A stretch of 64,000 nucleotides of DNA from an uncultured Clostridia bacterium (GCA_934167495.1 CAKPKP010000002.1:85272-149271); one strand, 5' to 3'. Counted from the stretch's first letter, positions 46,254 to 54,467 are shown. Program-made: numbers and translations. Notes: generated by a model not told the origin, from the sequence alone.

Positions 46254-46258
46254 AAACA

Positions 46259-46288
46259 AAATTGAGCTGGTTTAATACCAACTCAATT
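46259..46288 (-). terminator. Terminator of the 46312 gene
   Basis: A hairpin aattgagttggt / accagctcaatt (minus strand, one mismatch) is followed by TTTTGTTTTA. Confidence 0.78.
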
Positions 46289-46311
46289 CCGTAAACCAAT
46301 CAACTGATTAG

Positions 46312-46602
46312 TTATGTTGTTTGATGAATATTTTTTACCTCTTCCATAACAAGTTCTCTAAGTTTCATCCATTCTGGCGAATAGTATGTTTTTGTTCTCT
46401 TTGTAATCTTACATCCACCAGTATATTTAGTAATTGCCTTACAACAGATTATGTTTGGATCTGAAAGATCTTTTCTTTCGTTTATAATTTTCCGAACAAT
46501 CTCTGTGAAAGAAGTTTTTTCAATTACTAATGGTACTAATTTACCATTTGTTTTTTGAATGAATCCTCCCTTCTCGTTAAAGAAAAAAACTTCTTTGTTC
46601 AT
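46312..46602 (-). CDS. Small protein of unknown function, foreign-looking
   Basis: This 96-residue protein starts M-N-K-E-V-F-F-F-N-E-K-G-G-F and contains two cysteines in I-I-C-C-K-A and a basic K-I-T-K-R-T-K-T-Y-Y stretch. I do not recognise a family. AGGAGGAG precedes the ATG at 46602. Codon use differs from that of the neighbours. A CGG at 46492 is in frame (V-R-K-I-I-N-E); a +1 shift there would hit a stop within four codons, so it must be read without shifting. It has its own promoter-like sequence and terminator. I infer recent acquisition. Confidence 0.65.
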   Translation of the reverse strand: MNKEVFFFNEKGGFIQKTNGKLVPLVIEKTSFTEIVRKIINERKDLSDPNIICCKAITKYTGGCKITKRTKTYYSPEWMKLRELVMEEVKNIHQTT

Positions 46603-46716
46603 CAAATCTCCTCCTCTTTTTAATGTAAGTTTTTATTATGTTTGGAAGGTTTAAAAACATCAACTGTTATATTTTAACACATAACACAAATTTTTTCCAC
46701 TTTTTTAAGACATTTT

Positions 46717-47397
46717 TTAGATGATTTCTTTTACTAGCTTCACTTCATCAAATGCAGAAATTTGTAATATTATTTTATTTTTTTCAATGTCATCTTTATA
46801 TTTTCCTATTATTTCTATTGTATTTTCGTTCTCTTTATCTATATTTATACAGTCTATTAAAATTTGATATGTTTCAAACATACTCTCTAATTTATTCATT
46901 ATTTTTCCTTGTTCTTCTAATTCTATATGTAATTTTATAAAATTATATTTATTCATTTTTTCTACTCTATCTACTATCCATTTTGAATGTGATAATATTA
47001 TAAAAACTACAGCTGTTGCAATAACAGCTCCTATATAAAACCCTGCACCTACACTTAGACCTATGCAAGTTACAGCCAATAAACTTGCTGCTGTAGTTAA
47101 TCCTTTTACGTTAAATCCATCTCTTAAAATTGTTCCAGCACCAATAAAACCTATACCAGATAATAATTGAGCAGCTATTCTAGATGGATCAGAATTATTT
47201 ATGCTTGCAAAATATTCTCCTGCTATCATAACTAATGTAGCACTTATTCCAACCAAAGTGTGTGTTTTAAATCCAGCTGGCTTATTCCAAGCTTCTCTTT
47301 CTAGTCCTATTATTCCAGATAAAATTGTTATTACTATAATTTTTATTAATGCTGAAAATTCAAAAGTATTTGTCATATTATATATAAAATCCAACAT
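46717..47397 (-). CDS. MgtC/SapB family membrane protein
   Basis: This 226-residue protein has four to five N-terminal helices carrying the family motifs G-L-E-R-E (near residue 31), T-H-T-L-V-G and G-I-G-F-I-G-A-G-T-I-L. It ends with an ACT-like cytoplasmic domain of about 80 residues. MgtC relatives modulate magnesium homeostasis and membrane ATPases. AAGGAGAAG precedes the ATG. No magnesium riboswitch is visible upstream. Confidence 0.9.
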   Translation of the reverse strand: MLDFIYNMTNTFEFSALIKIIVITILSGIIGLEREAWNKPAGFKTHTLVGISATLVMIAGEYFASINNSDPSRIAAQLLSGIGFIGAGTILRDGFNVKGLTTAASLLAVTCIGLSVGAGFYIGAVIATAVVFIILSHSKWIVDRVEKMNKYNFIKLHIELEEQGKIMNKLESMFETYQILIDCINIDKENENTIEIIGKYKDDIEKNKIILQISAFDEVKLVKEII

Positions 47398-47480
47398 TTT
47401 TCTTCTCCTTTATATATTTTTAGGTATTTATTATATATTATTTGATTTATTTTTTCAAGAACTATGTAATATATTTTTTC

Positions 47481-47508
47481 ACTTTACTTAACATAATTTC
47501 ATAAAATA
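47481..47508 (+). promoter_or_regulatory. SigK-like promoter of dpaB
   Basis: The plus strand has AC, 17 bases, CATAAAATA. The known SigK pattern is AC-N16/17-CATANNNTA. In Bacillus subtilis spoVF is a mother-cell SigK gene, which fits. Confidence 0.55.
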
Positions 47509-47556
47509 TATAAGTAATTAATTACTAAATTATATAGTCGAAAGGAGGTTTTTTTC

Positions 47557-48136
47557 TTGGACTTAAAAGGAAAAAACATTGGCTTTGCATTTACAGGTTC
47601 TTTTTGTACATTTAATATTACCATAAAACAATTAAAAAAATTAGTAGAAAAACGGTGCAAATATTATTCCAATTATGTCTGATAACAGTTACACATTAGA
47701 TACTAAATTTGGTAAAGCTCAAGATTTTATAAGTCAAATTGAAACAATTACAAACAATAAAATTATTCATACTATACAAGATGCTGAACCTATAGGACCT
47801 AAAAAATTAACTGATATAATGATTATTTCTCCATGCAGTGGTAATACTTTAGCAAAACTAGCACATGGGATAACAGACGGTCCTGTTCTTATGGCAACTA
47901 AATCTCATCTTAGAAATAACAACCCTGTTGTAATTGCAATATCAACAAATGATGGGCTTTCTGCCTCTGCTGAAAATATAGGTAAACTTTTAAACAGAAA
48001 AAATTATTATTTTGTTCCATTTAAACAAGACAATCCAATTACTAAACCACGTTCACTTGTTTTTGATGCTGAATATATAACTAAAACCTTAGAATTTGCT
48101 CTAGATAGAGAACAAATACAGCCTATTATCTTATGA
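47557..48136 (+). CDS. dpaB: Dipicolinate synthase subunit B, interrupted by a +1 shift at a CGG
   Basis: SpoVFB/DpaB is the flavoprotein-fold subunit of the enzyme that makes dipicolinic acid for the spore core. The TTG start at 47557 has AAAGGAGG upstream and begins with L-K-G-K-N-I-G-F-A-F-T-G-S-F-C-T. Later come P-I-G-P-K, G-N-T-L-A-K-L-A, P-V-L-M-A-T-K and P-V-V-I-A-I-S-T-N-D. Zero frame hits CGG at codon 33 and a TGA soon after. Skipping the C gives V-E-K-G-A-N-I-I-P-I-M-S, matching the E-G-A-E-V segment of Bacillus SpoVFB, and a full 192-residue product. A dpaA gene is not adjacent. Confidence 0.88.
47653..47655 (+). other. CGG +1 shift site in dpaB
   Basis: The context is GAA AAA CGG TGC. 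Skipping the C gives AAA GGT GCA AAT and continues in frame to the stop at 48136. This is the only site on the plus strand. Confidence 0.85.
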
Positions 48137-48146
48137 ATATAAAAAG

Positions 48147-48172
48147 GAGGAGATAATTTTTATTATCTCCCC
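48147..48172 (-). terminator. Terminator of the 48194 gene
   Basis: Arms ggagataat / attatctcc with a short T/A loop run into TTTTTATATT on the minus strand. Confidence 0.78.
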
Positions 48173-48193
48173 CAAAAGGATTAATCCAGCGAA

Positions 48194-48574
48194 TTAGTCT
48201 CCGTATCTTGCCATCGCGTTAATATATTCCTCTGTAGGCTTTCTGAAAATGAGCAACCATTTTTGGTTTCCTATCTGAATAGCCTTTACGTATTCCGCAG
48301 AACACTTCAGCTCTGAACATATTCTGTTGGTAAGCTGTGATGTTATCGTTTCCGTAGCATAGTACTTATACTTAACGATTTCTTCCGTTGGCTTGTCGAA
48401 GATCATTGTGAAACTTGTATTCACCTTATCACCTGAAAAGTTCATTGGAATCAACAAGTCCAGGAATTCTCCGTTTCTCGTGCTTTCAAAAGCTGCGTTT
48501 ACTTCCTTTAAAATGTCTTTATTCCGAGCCTCTCCTTTCACGATAATATTTCTCCTTGTTTCAAAGTTCTCCAT
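48194..48574 (-). CDS. Protein of unknown function, foreign-looking
   Basis: This 126-residue soluble protein starts M-E-N-F-E-T-R-R-N-I-I-V-K-G-E-A-R and ends M-A-R-Y-G-D. I do not recognise a family. Codon use (TCC, GCG, CTG, ATC, CGG) is clearly unlike the host. A CGG at 48524 is in frame (E-A-R-N-K) and must be read as Arg. A strong promoter identical over its first 16 bases to that of the helicase lies upstream, and a terminator lies downstream. Its promoter begins directly after the abrupt end of the thioester adhesin gene. Confidence 0.7.
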   Translation of the reverse strand: MENFETRRNIIVKGEARNKDILKEVNAAFESTRNGEFLDLLIPMNFSGDKVNTSFTMIFDKPTEEIVKYKYYATETITSQLTNRICSELKCSAEYVKAIQIGNQKWLLIFRKPTEEYINAMARYGD

Positions 48575-48623
48575 ACGGATTCTCCTTTATTATATATTTT
48601 TGACATATACTGCCAATAAAGTA

Positions 48624-48652
48624 ATTATACCACATTTTATGTAAATTGTAAA
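48624..48652 (-). promoter_or_regulatory. SigA-type promoter of the 48194 gene
   Basis: On the minus strand TTTACA and TATAAT are separated by 17 bases. TTTACAATTTACATAA is shared with the helicase promoter at 32915. Confidence 0.85.
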
Positions 48653-48657
48653 CTTTT

Positions 48658-50016
48658 TTACATACCCGTCTTCGGTAACTTTTTAACTTCTTCTGATATT
48701 GGCGTCGGTGTTGGTGTCGGCGTTGGCGTCGGTGTCGGTGTCGGCGTTGGGGTTGGTGTTGGCGTTGGTGTTGGCGTTGGGGCCGGCGTTGGAGTTGGGG
48801 TTGGGGTTGGTGTCGGTGTTGGCGTTGGGGTTGGTGTCGGTGTTGGCGTTGGTGTTGGTGTTGGTGTTGGCGTTGGCGTTGGTGTTGGAGTCGGTGTCGG
48901 TGTTGGCGTCGGTGTTGGCGTTGGTGTTGGCGTTGGTGTTGGTGTTGGTGTTGGCGTTGGTGTTGGTGTCGGTGTTGGCGTTGGTGTTGGTGTTGGTGTT
49001 GGCGTTGGCGTTGGTGTTGGAGTCGGTGTCGGTGTTGGTGTTGGAGTTGGAGTTGGTGTTGGTGTTGGAGTTGGAGTTGGTGTTGGTGTTGGAGTTGGCG
49101 TTGGTGTTGGTGGTATTACTACCATTTCATCTTTAAATACTTCTGTTTTTTCTTCATATGAACTTCCTGTTAAAGCATAATCTTGAGTATATGGAATTCG
49201 TGATACTCCTATTAGAACTGGTTTTGTATCTAATTCATAATCTATATTTATTTGAAATTCTGTATTTTCCATATTACTTATCAATATTTTAATTCTAAAT
49301 TCTTCATCTATTGAAAATGTACTTTTTTCTTTTCCACTTTCATCTATTATTTTTACTTTTCCTGCAACTTCATCCTTTATTGATACTGTATATTCATCTA
49401 TGTTATATTTACTTTCTATTTTATAACTTTTATATGCATACTTATTTTCATCATCAGCTTTCCATTTTTCTTCATTTTTTATTAAACTTAACTTATTTTG
49501 TTTATTTATTACCTCTGTACAGTTTTCAGCAGCTTTTAATATTTTTTTCATTACTTCATATGTTCTTTCTCCTTCTTCTGTATCTACAGGTCCATACTCT
49601 TCTATTCCTCTATCGTATATTGCACAATATACCGCTTGCTTTGTTGCTGTATATGCTTCTTCCATTGTTTCTGCACCAAGTTCTTTTAATGTTTTATATG
49701 GATATCCATTTATTATTACTTTCCATATTTTCTCATCTTCTAGTAATTCTTCTGTATCTAACATATAAGGTCCTACTTTTCCAGCTCCTGGCAAATCTAC
49801 TTGCATACAATATGCAGGATATTCTGTTCCATTCAAATTGTAAACTACATATGATGTTAAAATTTGCATTCCATTATAAGTTAAAAGTATTGGACATTCT
49901 ACTGTTGTGTATACTTTAGCTTCTTCAATTTTAAATACAGCAAATACATTATACGGAAAGACGTTGCTTAAGATAACTATTACAAGTGTAATAATTATTA
50001 ATATTTTATTTTTCAT
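48658..50016 (-). CDS. Thioester-domain surface adhesin with Pro-Thr stalk and cut-off sorting signal
   Basis: The protein has a signal peptide (about 1-26) and then a thioester domain. Cys70 in Y-P-A-Y-C-M-Q and Gln127 in A-T-K-Q-A-V-Y fit the Cys and T-Q-x-A motifs that form the internal thioester bond used for covalent binding to host surfaces. A small beta domain follows, then about 135 residues of Pro-Thr dipeptide repeat. It ends with L-P-K-T-G-M and a stop. The hydrophobic helix and basic tail that normally follow LPxTG are missing. The gene is directly downstream of a sortase gene; AGGAGG overlaps the sortase stop, so translation is coupled. Confidence 0.85.
   Translation of the reverse strand: MKNKILIIITLVIVILSNVFPYNVFAVFKIEEAKVYTTVECPILLTYNGMQILTSYVVYNLNGTEYPAYCMQVDLPGAGKVGPYMLDTEELLEDEKIWKVIINGYPYKTLKELGAETMEEAYTATKQAVYCAIYDRGIEEYGPVDTEEGERTYEVMKKILKAAENCTEVINKQNKLSLIKNEEKWKADDENKYAYKSYKIESKYNIDEYTVSIKDEVAGKVKIIDESGKEKSTFSIDEEFRIKILISNMENTEFQINIDYELDTKPVLIGVSRIPYTQDYALTGSSYEEKTEVFKDEMVVIPPTPTPTPTPTPTPTPTPTPTPTPTPTPTPTPTPTPTPTPTPTPTPTPTPTPTPTPTPTPTPTPTPTPTPTPTPTPTPTPTPTPTPTPTPTPTPTPTPTPTPTPTPTPTPAPTPTPTPTPTPTPTPTPTPTPTPTPTPISEEVKKLPKTGM
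48701..49113 (-). repeat. Pro-Thr coding hexamer repeat
   Basis: About 400 bases consist of 6-base units coding Thr-Pro (ACN CCN), GC-rich in an AT-rich genome. Third positions vary between blocks, and longer blocks recur, which points to slippage and block duplication. Length variation between strains is expected. Confidence 0.9.
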
Positions 50017-50024
50017 AAAACCTC

Positions 50025-50636
50025 CTAGTTATTTATAATTTCAGTTGCCTGAATACATCTTCTTAATTCTGGCATATTTTCTACACATGTTATTAATGTA
50101 ATTTTATTATCTTTTGTTTCTTGCAAATAAGACCAATCAGTATCTTTTATTACAGTAATTAAACTAATAGCATATTTCTTTATATTTCCATAATAGTTGT
50201 AAATTATAATATTTCCTATTTCTAATTCTTTTAAATTTTGAAAATAGTTTACAGCATATCCTCTATTATGTGCAGCAAGTCCTATATTTCCATTTACTAT
50301 TGATGTATCTTCAAAATGTCCTACATTTTCATCTAGTACATCTTTTGTTGTTCCTTCAGCTATTGGAGCTATTAATTCAATTTTTTCAATTTCTATTTGC
50401 CAAACATCTTTTGGAATATTCTCTAATTCACTATAATTTTCTATTATTTCATTATTTGCAGTTTGTTGAATTTTGGTTTCTTCATTAATTACTAATTGCT
50501 CATTATTTTCTCTTGCTAATTCATTTATGCTTTTTTCTTCGTTATTTTCTTTGATTATTAATTGGCTTACTATAATAGATAATATTAAAATAACTATTAA
50601 AGCATAAATTTTAATACTCTTTTTCTTATAATTAAT
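50025..50636 (-). CDS. Sortase (class D-like) with no standard start codon
   Basis: This membrane transpeptidase attaches surface proteins to the cell wall. The frame of 203 codons has an N-terminal helix (about 10-28), H123 in L-A-A-H-N-R-G, C184 in T-L-I-T-C and R192, the catalytic triad of sortases. There is no ATG, GTG or TTG upstream in frame. AGGAGG lies at 50653-50648, and the only start-like codon at a workable distance is ATT at 50636, 11 bases on. The thioester adhesin gene downstream is the obvious substrate. A 5' mutation or an ATT start are both possible. Confidence 0.82.
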   Translation of the reverse strand: MNYKKKSIKIYALIVILILSIIVSQLIIKENNEEKSINELARENNEQLVINEETKIQQTANNEIIENYSELENIPKDVWQIEIEKIELIAPIAEGTTKDVLDENVGHFEDTSIVNGNIGLAAHNRGYAVNYFQNLKELEIGNIIIYNYYGNIKKYAISLITVIKDTDWSYLQETKDNKITLITCVENMPELRRCIQATEIINN

Positions 50637-50800
50637 AAATAATAATACCTCCTTTTTATTAAGTTTTGTTTTTTGGAAAATTTCGGTTAGAATTAACCTT
50701 TTTTACTTACTGAATGTAAGTTTTGGATTTAATAATATATATATTACTACTTTATTATAAATTTGTAAAGAGTTTTTTGGAATTTTTTTACATTTATTAA

Positions 50801-50943
50801 AGAACAAAAGCGGACATTAATAACTTTTGTACTTATTAAAACATTTTGAAGTCCGCGTCTTTGTTCGTGTGCGAAATTTGCAAAGCAAATTTCTGTGCAA
50901 TATATTTATATTATAGGAAGTTCAGCGAACTTTCCTATAATAT
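50801..50943. repeat. Three-hairpin intergenic element, copy B
   Basis: It is about 95% identical by eye to copy A and includes the gcggac / gtccgc long stem, the gaaatttgc / gcaaatttc hairpin and the tataggaagttc / gaactttcctata hairpin. It lies between the sortase start and the prepilin-like gene stop. Confidence 0.85.
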
Positions 50944-50946
50944 AAA

Positions 50947-50997
50947 AAAATAAGGGTATTTGCATAAAACATACTTTTGCAAACGTCCTTATTTTTA
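50947..50997 (-). terminator. Terminator of the prepilin-like gene
   Basis: A long hairpin with outer arms aataagg / ccttatt and inner arms ttgca / tgcaa is followed by seven T on the minus strand. A second short hairpin (aatagaaaatttc / gaaattcctatt) lies at 51000-51028. Confidence 0.8.
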
Positions 50998-51026
50998 TCT
51001 AATAGAAAATTTCTCAGAAATTCCTA

Positions 51027-51431
51027 TTATTTAATATTATCAACAATAGAAATATTTGCATTCATCTCATTTATTAAGTCTGCAACCTTTATTTCTTGAT
51101 TGTTTTCAGTAATTATCCCTACTACTTTTTCTGTTCCATCATCTTGAGTCTCTTTTATTAATTGTTCATCTGAATTTATATATTTTTTTAATATTCTTTC
51201 TATATTACTTTGTTGTATCCTACTAGAACCTGTTTTATTTTTCTCTGCTAATATGTCCATCTTTATATTTTCTTTTAAATTCGTTATCTCAACACCACTT
51301 GATAAACTTTGACTGTTATCAACTATTTCAGTATCTACAACAGTTTTAATTACTACTCCTGTTATTATTAGAAGTACAACTATTGTTATAATTAGTACTA
51401 ACATTGTAATACCTTTAGAATCTTTTATCAT
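51027..51431 (-). CDS. Prepilin-like protein with type IV N-terminal segment
   Basis: This 134-residue protein starts M-I-K-D-S-K-G-I-T-M-L-V-L-I-I-T-I, the short basic leader, glycine and long hydrophobic helix of type IV pilin or pseudopilin precursors; the usual Phe after Gly is Ile and the Glu at position 5 is absent. The rest is a short acidic domain. I chose the ATG at 51431 with AGGAGG upstream; a TTG two codons earlier is less likely. No pilus assembly genes are visible nearby. Many gut Clostridia have such proteins, and their role is unclear. Confidence 0.72.
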   Translation of the reverse strand: MIKDSKGITMLVLIITIVVLLIITGVVIKTVVDTEIVDNSQSLSSGVEITNLKENIKMDILAEKNKTGSSRIQQSNIERILKKYINSDEQLIKETQDDGTEKVVGIITENNQEIKVADLINEMNANISIVDNIK

Positions 51432-51522
51432 TTGCAATCCCTCCTAATATATATGAAAGAATATATCTATTTCTTATATATTATTTATAACATATTTCAT
51501 TAAATATTTACAAGCCTTATCT

Positions 51523-53034
51523 TTATTTTATATTTTTTGCATTTAAGCAATCAAAATAAAATTCTACTCCATCTTTTTTATTCATTACACCATAATTTTG
51601 TCCGTATCTATTCATTATTGCTTTTACTATTGATAATCCTATTCCGCTTCCGCCTTTTTGTCTATCTCTAGACTCATCTAATTTGTAAAATCTTGTCCAT
51701 ATTCTTTCTATTTTATCTTCATCAATATTTTTACCAGTATTAAATACAGAAACTCTTACTTTATCATCTTTTATTTTATTTACTTCTACTTTTATTTGTT
51801 TTTTACCATTTATTTCTTCAACATTTTTTATAGCATTTGTAATATAATTAGTTACTACTTGATCTATATAAAAATCATCTGCATAAATATAAATTGGTTT
51901 TTTCACATTGAATTCAACTTTAAAATTTCCATCTTCTATCATAACAGAAGTTTTTCTTATTACTTCCTTTATTAATTCAACTATATCAATGTCTTTATTA
52001 TCAAATTCTCTATTATCATATTCTAATTTCATAAGTTCTAACAATTGTTTTACAAGTTTATCCATTTTGTTTGCTTCATCTAAAATTACTTCTGAATAGA
52101 AATTCTTACTTTCTTCATCTGTATTTACATTTTCTATTAATCCCTCTGCATACCCTTGAATTAATGCGATAGGAGTTTTTAATTCATGAGATACATCAGA
52201 TATAAATTGTTTTCTCATTTCATCTATTTTGGATTTTTCTTCTATATCTCTTTCTAGTTCCATATTATTTTTTCTTAATTGTTTTATTGTACTTTCTAAT
52301 TTATCTGAAACCAGATTCATGCTTCTTCCAAGTTCATTTACTTCATCCTTTGAGTCTGTGATTCTATATTTCTTACTAAAATCTAATTTTGACATTTTAT
52401 TTGCCATATCATTTAATTCAATAATTGGATTTGCAAATTTTTCTGTTATAACTGATATTACTATTCCACCTATTAAAATTGATAAACCAGCTATTATATA
52501 CAATAATTTATTAGAAATTTGTATACTATCTTTTATTGGTGATATTGCTATTCTAATATATAATTTATGTCCACAATCTAGTTGTGATGACAAAAATATA
52601 AAACTTAGTCCTGTTTTTTTATCTTGAATTTTTCTTATTGTTTTTGCTTCATCTGAATACATTATATTGTCTTTATTAAAAATGTTATAACTAACTTTAT
52701 ATCTTATCTCATTCATTTCGCCAAAAGTATCCAGAAAATCTTTGTTTGATACATATATATTGTTATCGTTTTTATCTCTTATTATAATATCAAAATTATT
52801 ATTCAATGCCATTTTTTCTAATTCTAAATCGAAATTGATAAAATCACTCTTTGAGCTATTGTAATAATTATTTATATCTTCGTATATATCCATTAAAGCT
52901 TCTTTTTTTGAATAGAAATATACGGTTTCTAATACAATATTGTTAACAATAATTAAAAATGAAATTACTATTAATATAACAATACATAATGTAACAAATA
53001 GTTTTGATCTAATTGATTTAAACCTGTTATTCAT
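51523..53034 (-). CDS. Sensor histidine kinase (HAMP-containing)
   Basis: This 503-residue membrane kinase has helices at about 13-35 and 170-190 with an external domain between, and a HAMP segment (I-I-E-L-N-D-M-A-N-K-M) at about 200-250. The phospho-acceptor His is in I-S-D-V-S-H-E-L-K-T-P. The ATP domain has N-Y-I-T-N-A (N box), N-T-G-K-N-I (G1) and G-G-S-G-I-G-L-S-I-V (G2). It begins 9 bases after the response regulator stop. The signal is unknown. Confidence 0.94.
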   Translation of the reverse strand: MNNRFKSIRSKLFVTLCIVILIVISFLIIVNNIVLETVYFYSKKEALMDIYEDINNYYNSSKSDFINFDLELEKMALNNNFDIIIRDKNDNNIYVSNKDFLDTFGEMNEIRYKVSYNIFNKDNIMYSDEAKTIRKIQDKKTGLSFIFLSSQLDCGHKLYIRIAISPIKDSIQISNKLLYIIAGLSILIGGIVISVITEKFANPIIELNDMANKMSKLDFSKKYRITDSKDEVNELGRSMNLVSDKLESTIKQLRKNNMELERDIEEKSKIDEMRKQFISDVSHELKTPIALIQGYAEGLIENVNTDEESKNFYSEVILDEANKMDKLVKQLLELMKLEYDNREFDNKDIDIVELIKEVIRKTSVMIEDGNFKVEFNVKKPIYIYADDFYIDQVVTNYITNAIKNVEEINGKKQIKVEVNKIKDDKVRVSVFNTGKNIDEDKIERIWTRFYKLDESRDRQKGGSGIGLSIVKAIMNRYGQNYGVMNKKDGVEFYFDCLNAKNIK

Positions 53035-53043
53035 ATTTTCCCT

Positions 53044-53727
53044 CTATTTTTTTATTTCAAATTTATATCCTATACCTCTTATTGTGTTTATATATTTACC
53101 TTTTTTTCCTAATTTATGTCTTATTTTCTTGATATGACTATCTATTGTTCTTGAATCTCCATAATAGTCATAATTCCAAACAGAATTTAATATTTTATCT
53201 CTAGATAAAGCAATTCCTTCGTTATCTACTAGATATTTAAATAATTCGTATTCTCTATAACTTAAATCAACGCTTTTTCCATCTATTGTAACGGTTCTTC
53301 CGTCATTATCTATAACAATTCCGTCAAATTCTTGGATATTTCTTTTTTCTCCTTGTGTTCTTTTTAAAATTGCTTCAACTCTTGCTACTAATATTTTTGG
53401 GCTAAATGGTTTAGATATATATTCATCTACTCCTAATTCAAATCCAAAAAGTTCATCTTGTTCTTCTCCTCTTGCTGTTAACATTACAACTGGAACTTTT
53501 TTATTTTCTAATCTGATATTTCTTAAAACAGACCAACCGTCTAATTTTGGCATCATAACATCTAATAAAATTAAATCTATTTTTTCTTTATTCTCTTCGT
53601 ATACTTTTAAAGCTTCTTCTCCGTCTCCTGCTTCCAAAATACTATAATCTTCTTTTATAAGAAAGTCTTTAACTAATTTTCTCATTCTTGATTCATCATC
53701 TACTATTAATATAATACCTTTACTCAT
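53044..53727 (-). CDS. OmpR-family response regulator
   Basis: This is the 227-residue regulator partner of the downstream kinase. The receiver has D-D-E near residue 10, phospho-acceptor Asp in L-I-L-L-D-V-M-M-P, and Lys in Y-I-S-K-P-F. The winged helix has L-S-Y-R-E-Y-E-L-F and the closing D-S-H-I-K-K-I-R-H-K-L and R-G-I-G-Y-K-F. The layout is that of the ResD/PhoP group. GAGGATG precedes the ATG. It is divergent from the DUF4364 gene. Confidence 0.95.
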   Translation of the reverse strand: MSKGIILIVDDESRMRKLVKDFLIKEDYSILEAGDGEEALKVYEENKEKIDLILLDVMMPKLDGWSVLRNIRLENKKVPVVMLTARGEEQDELFGFELGVDEYISKPFSPKILVARVEAILKRTQGEKRNIQEFDGIVIDNDGRTVTIDGKSVDLSYREYELFKYLVDNEGIALSRDKILNSVWNYDYYGDSRTIDSHIKKIRHKLGKKGKYINTIRGIGYKFEIKK

Positions 53728-53895
53728 TTATTTAAACATCCTCCTCGTTTTATTAATTATACATTATATTTATTAATTATGTCTATATTGTGAAGAAAAT
53801 AAAAAATAATTTCCTTATTTTTCTAAACTTTACTTTTAATATTTTACATGATATAATATTTTTATTAAATTTAAGTGTTAGGAAGTGACTTAGCT

Positions 53896-54450
53896 TTGAA
53901 ACTAAATTCAGACGAACAAACTTTATTAGAAAATAAAGTTCTAATTCTATACATAATAGATAAGGTTGGAAAAGCAATATATCAAAATGCTCTTATAGAA
54001 TTAATTTTAGAAGTTTCAGACATGAATTATTTTTATCTTCAACAATTTTTATTAGATTTACAAGAAGACAAACTTGTTGTTAAATATGATAATCCTGAAG
54101 ATACAATATATGAAATTACCAATGAAGGAAAATCCGCTCTTGAACTAACAAAAGACATGATTCCTGGTATAGTAAAATTAAAAGTTGATAGTAAATTTAA
54201 AGATAGTTTAGATAATATTGAAGAAAAATTTTCAATTTCAGCAGACTTTACACCTAAAGGTGAAAAAGATTTTATGGTTAAATGTAAAATTATAGAAAAT
54301 ACTAATGTTTTATTTGAACTTAATACTTTTGCGGGTTCCAGAGAACAAGCAAAAAAAATTGTTGATAATTGGAATACAAATGCTGAAAATATTTATCCTA
54401 AAATATTAGAATTATTAGTAGATAATACACAACAAAAAACTGATATATAA
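53896..54450 (+). CDS. DUF4364 family protein
   Basis: This 184-residue soluble protein has an N-terminal winged-helix-like segment (L-E-N-K-V-L-I-L-Y-I-I-D-K-V, then Y-F-Y-L-Q-Q-F-L-L-D-L and Y-E-I-T-N-E-G) as in the clostridial DUF4364 family, which is thought to include transcription regulators. The most likely start is TTG at 53896 with AGGAAG 10 bases upstream; a GTG at 53875 is less likely. It converges on the methyltransferase gene, sharing a bidirectional terminator. Confidence 0.82.
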   Translation: MKLNSDEQTLLENKVLILYIIDKVGKAIYQNALIELILEVSDMNYFYLQQFLLDLQEDKLVVKYDNPEDTIYEITNEGKSALELTKDMIPGIVKLKVDSKFKDSLDNIEEKFSISADFTPKGEKDFMVKCKIIENTNVLFELNTFAGSREQAKKIVDNWNTNAENIYPKILELLVDNTQQKTDI

Positions 54451-54467
54451 AAAATATATCAGTTTTT
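54435..54467. terminator. Bidirectional terminator between DUF4364 and methyltransferase genes
   Basis: Arms aaaactgatatat / atatatcagtttt, flanked by A and T runs, overlap both gene ends. Confidence 0.85.

Noticed and set aside
48701..49113. CRISPR-like or satellite array
   Set aside because: The period is six bases and codes Pro-Thr in the adhesin frame; there are no spacers.
48699..49136. Plus-strand open frame rich in Val and Leu
   Set aside because: It is the complement of the Pro-Thr repeat and has no independent coding signal.
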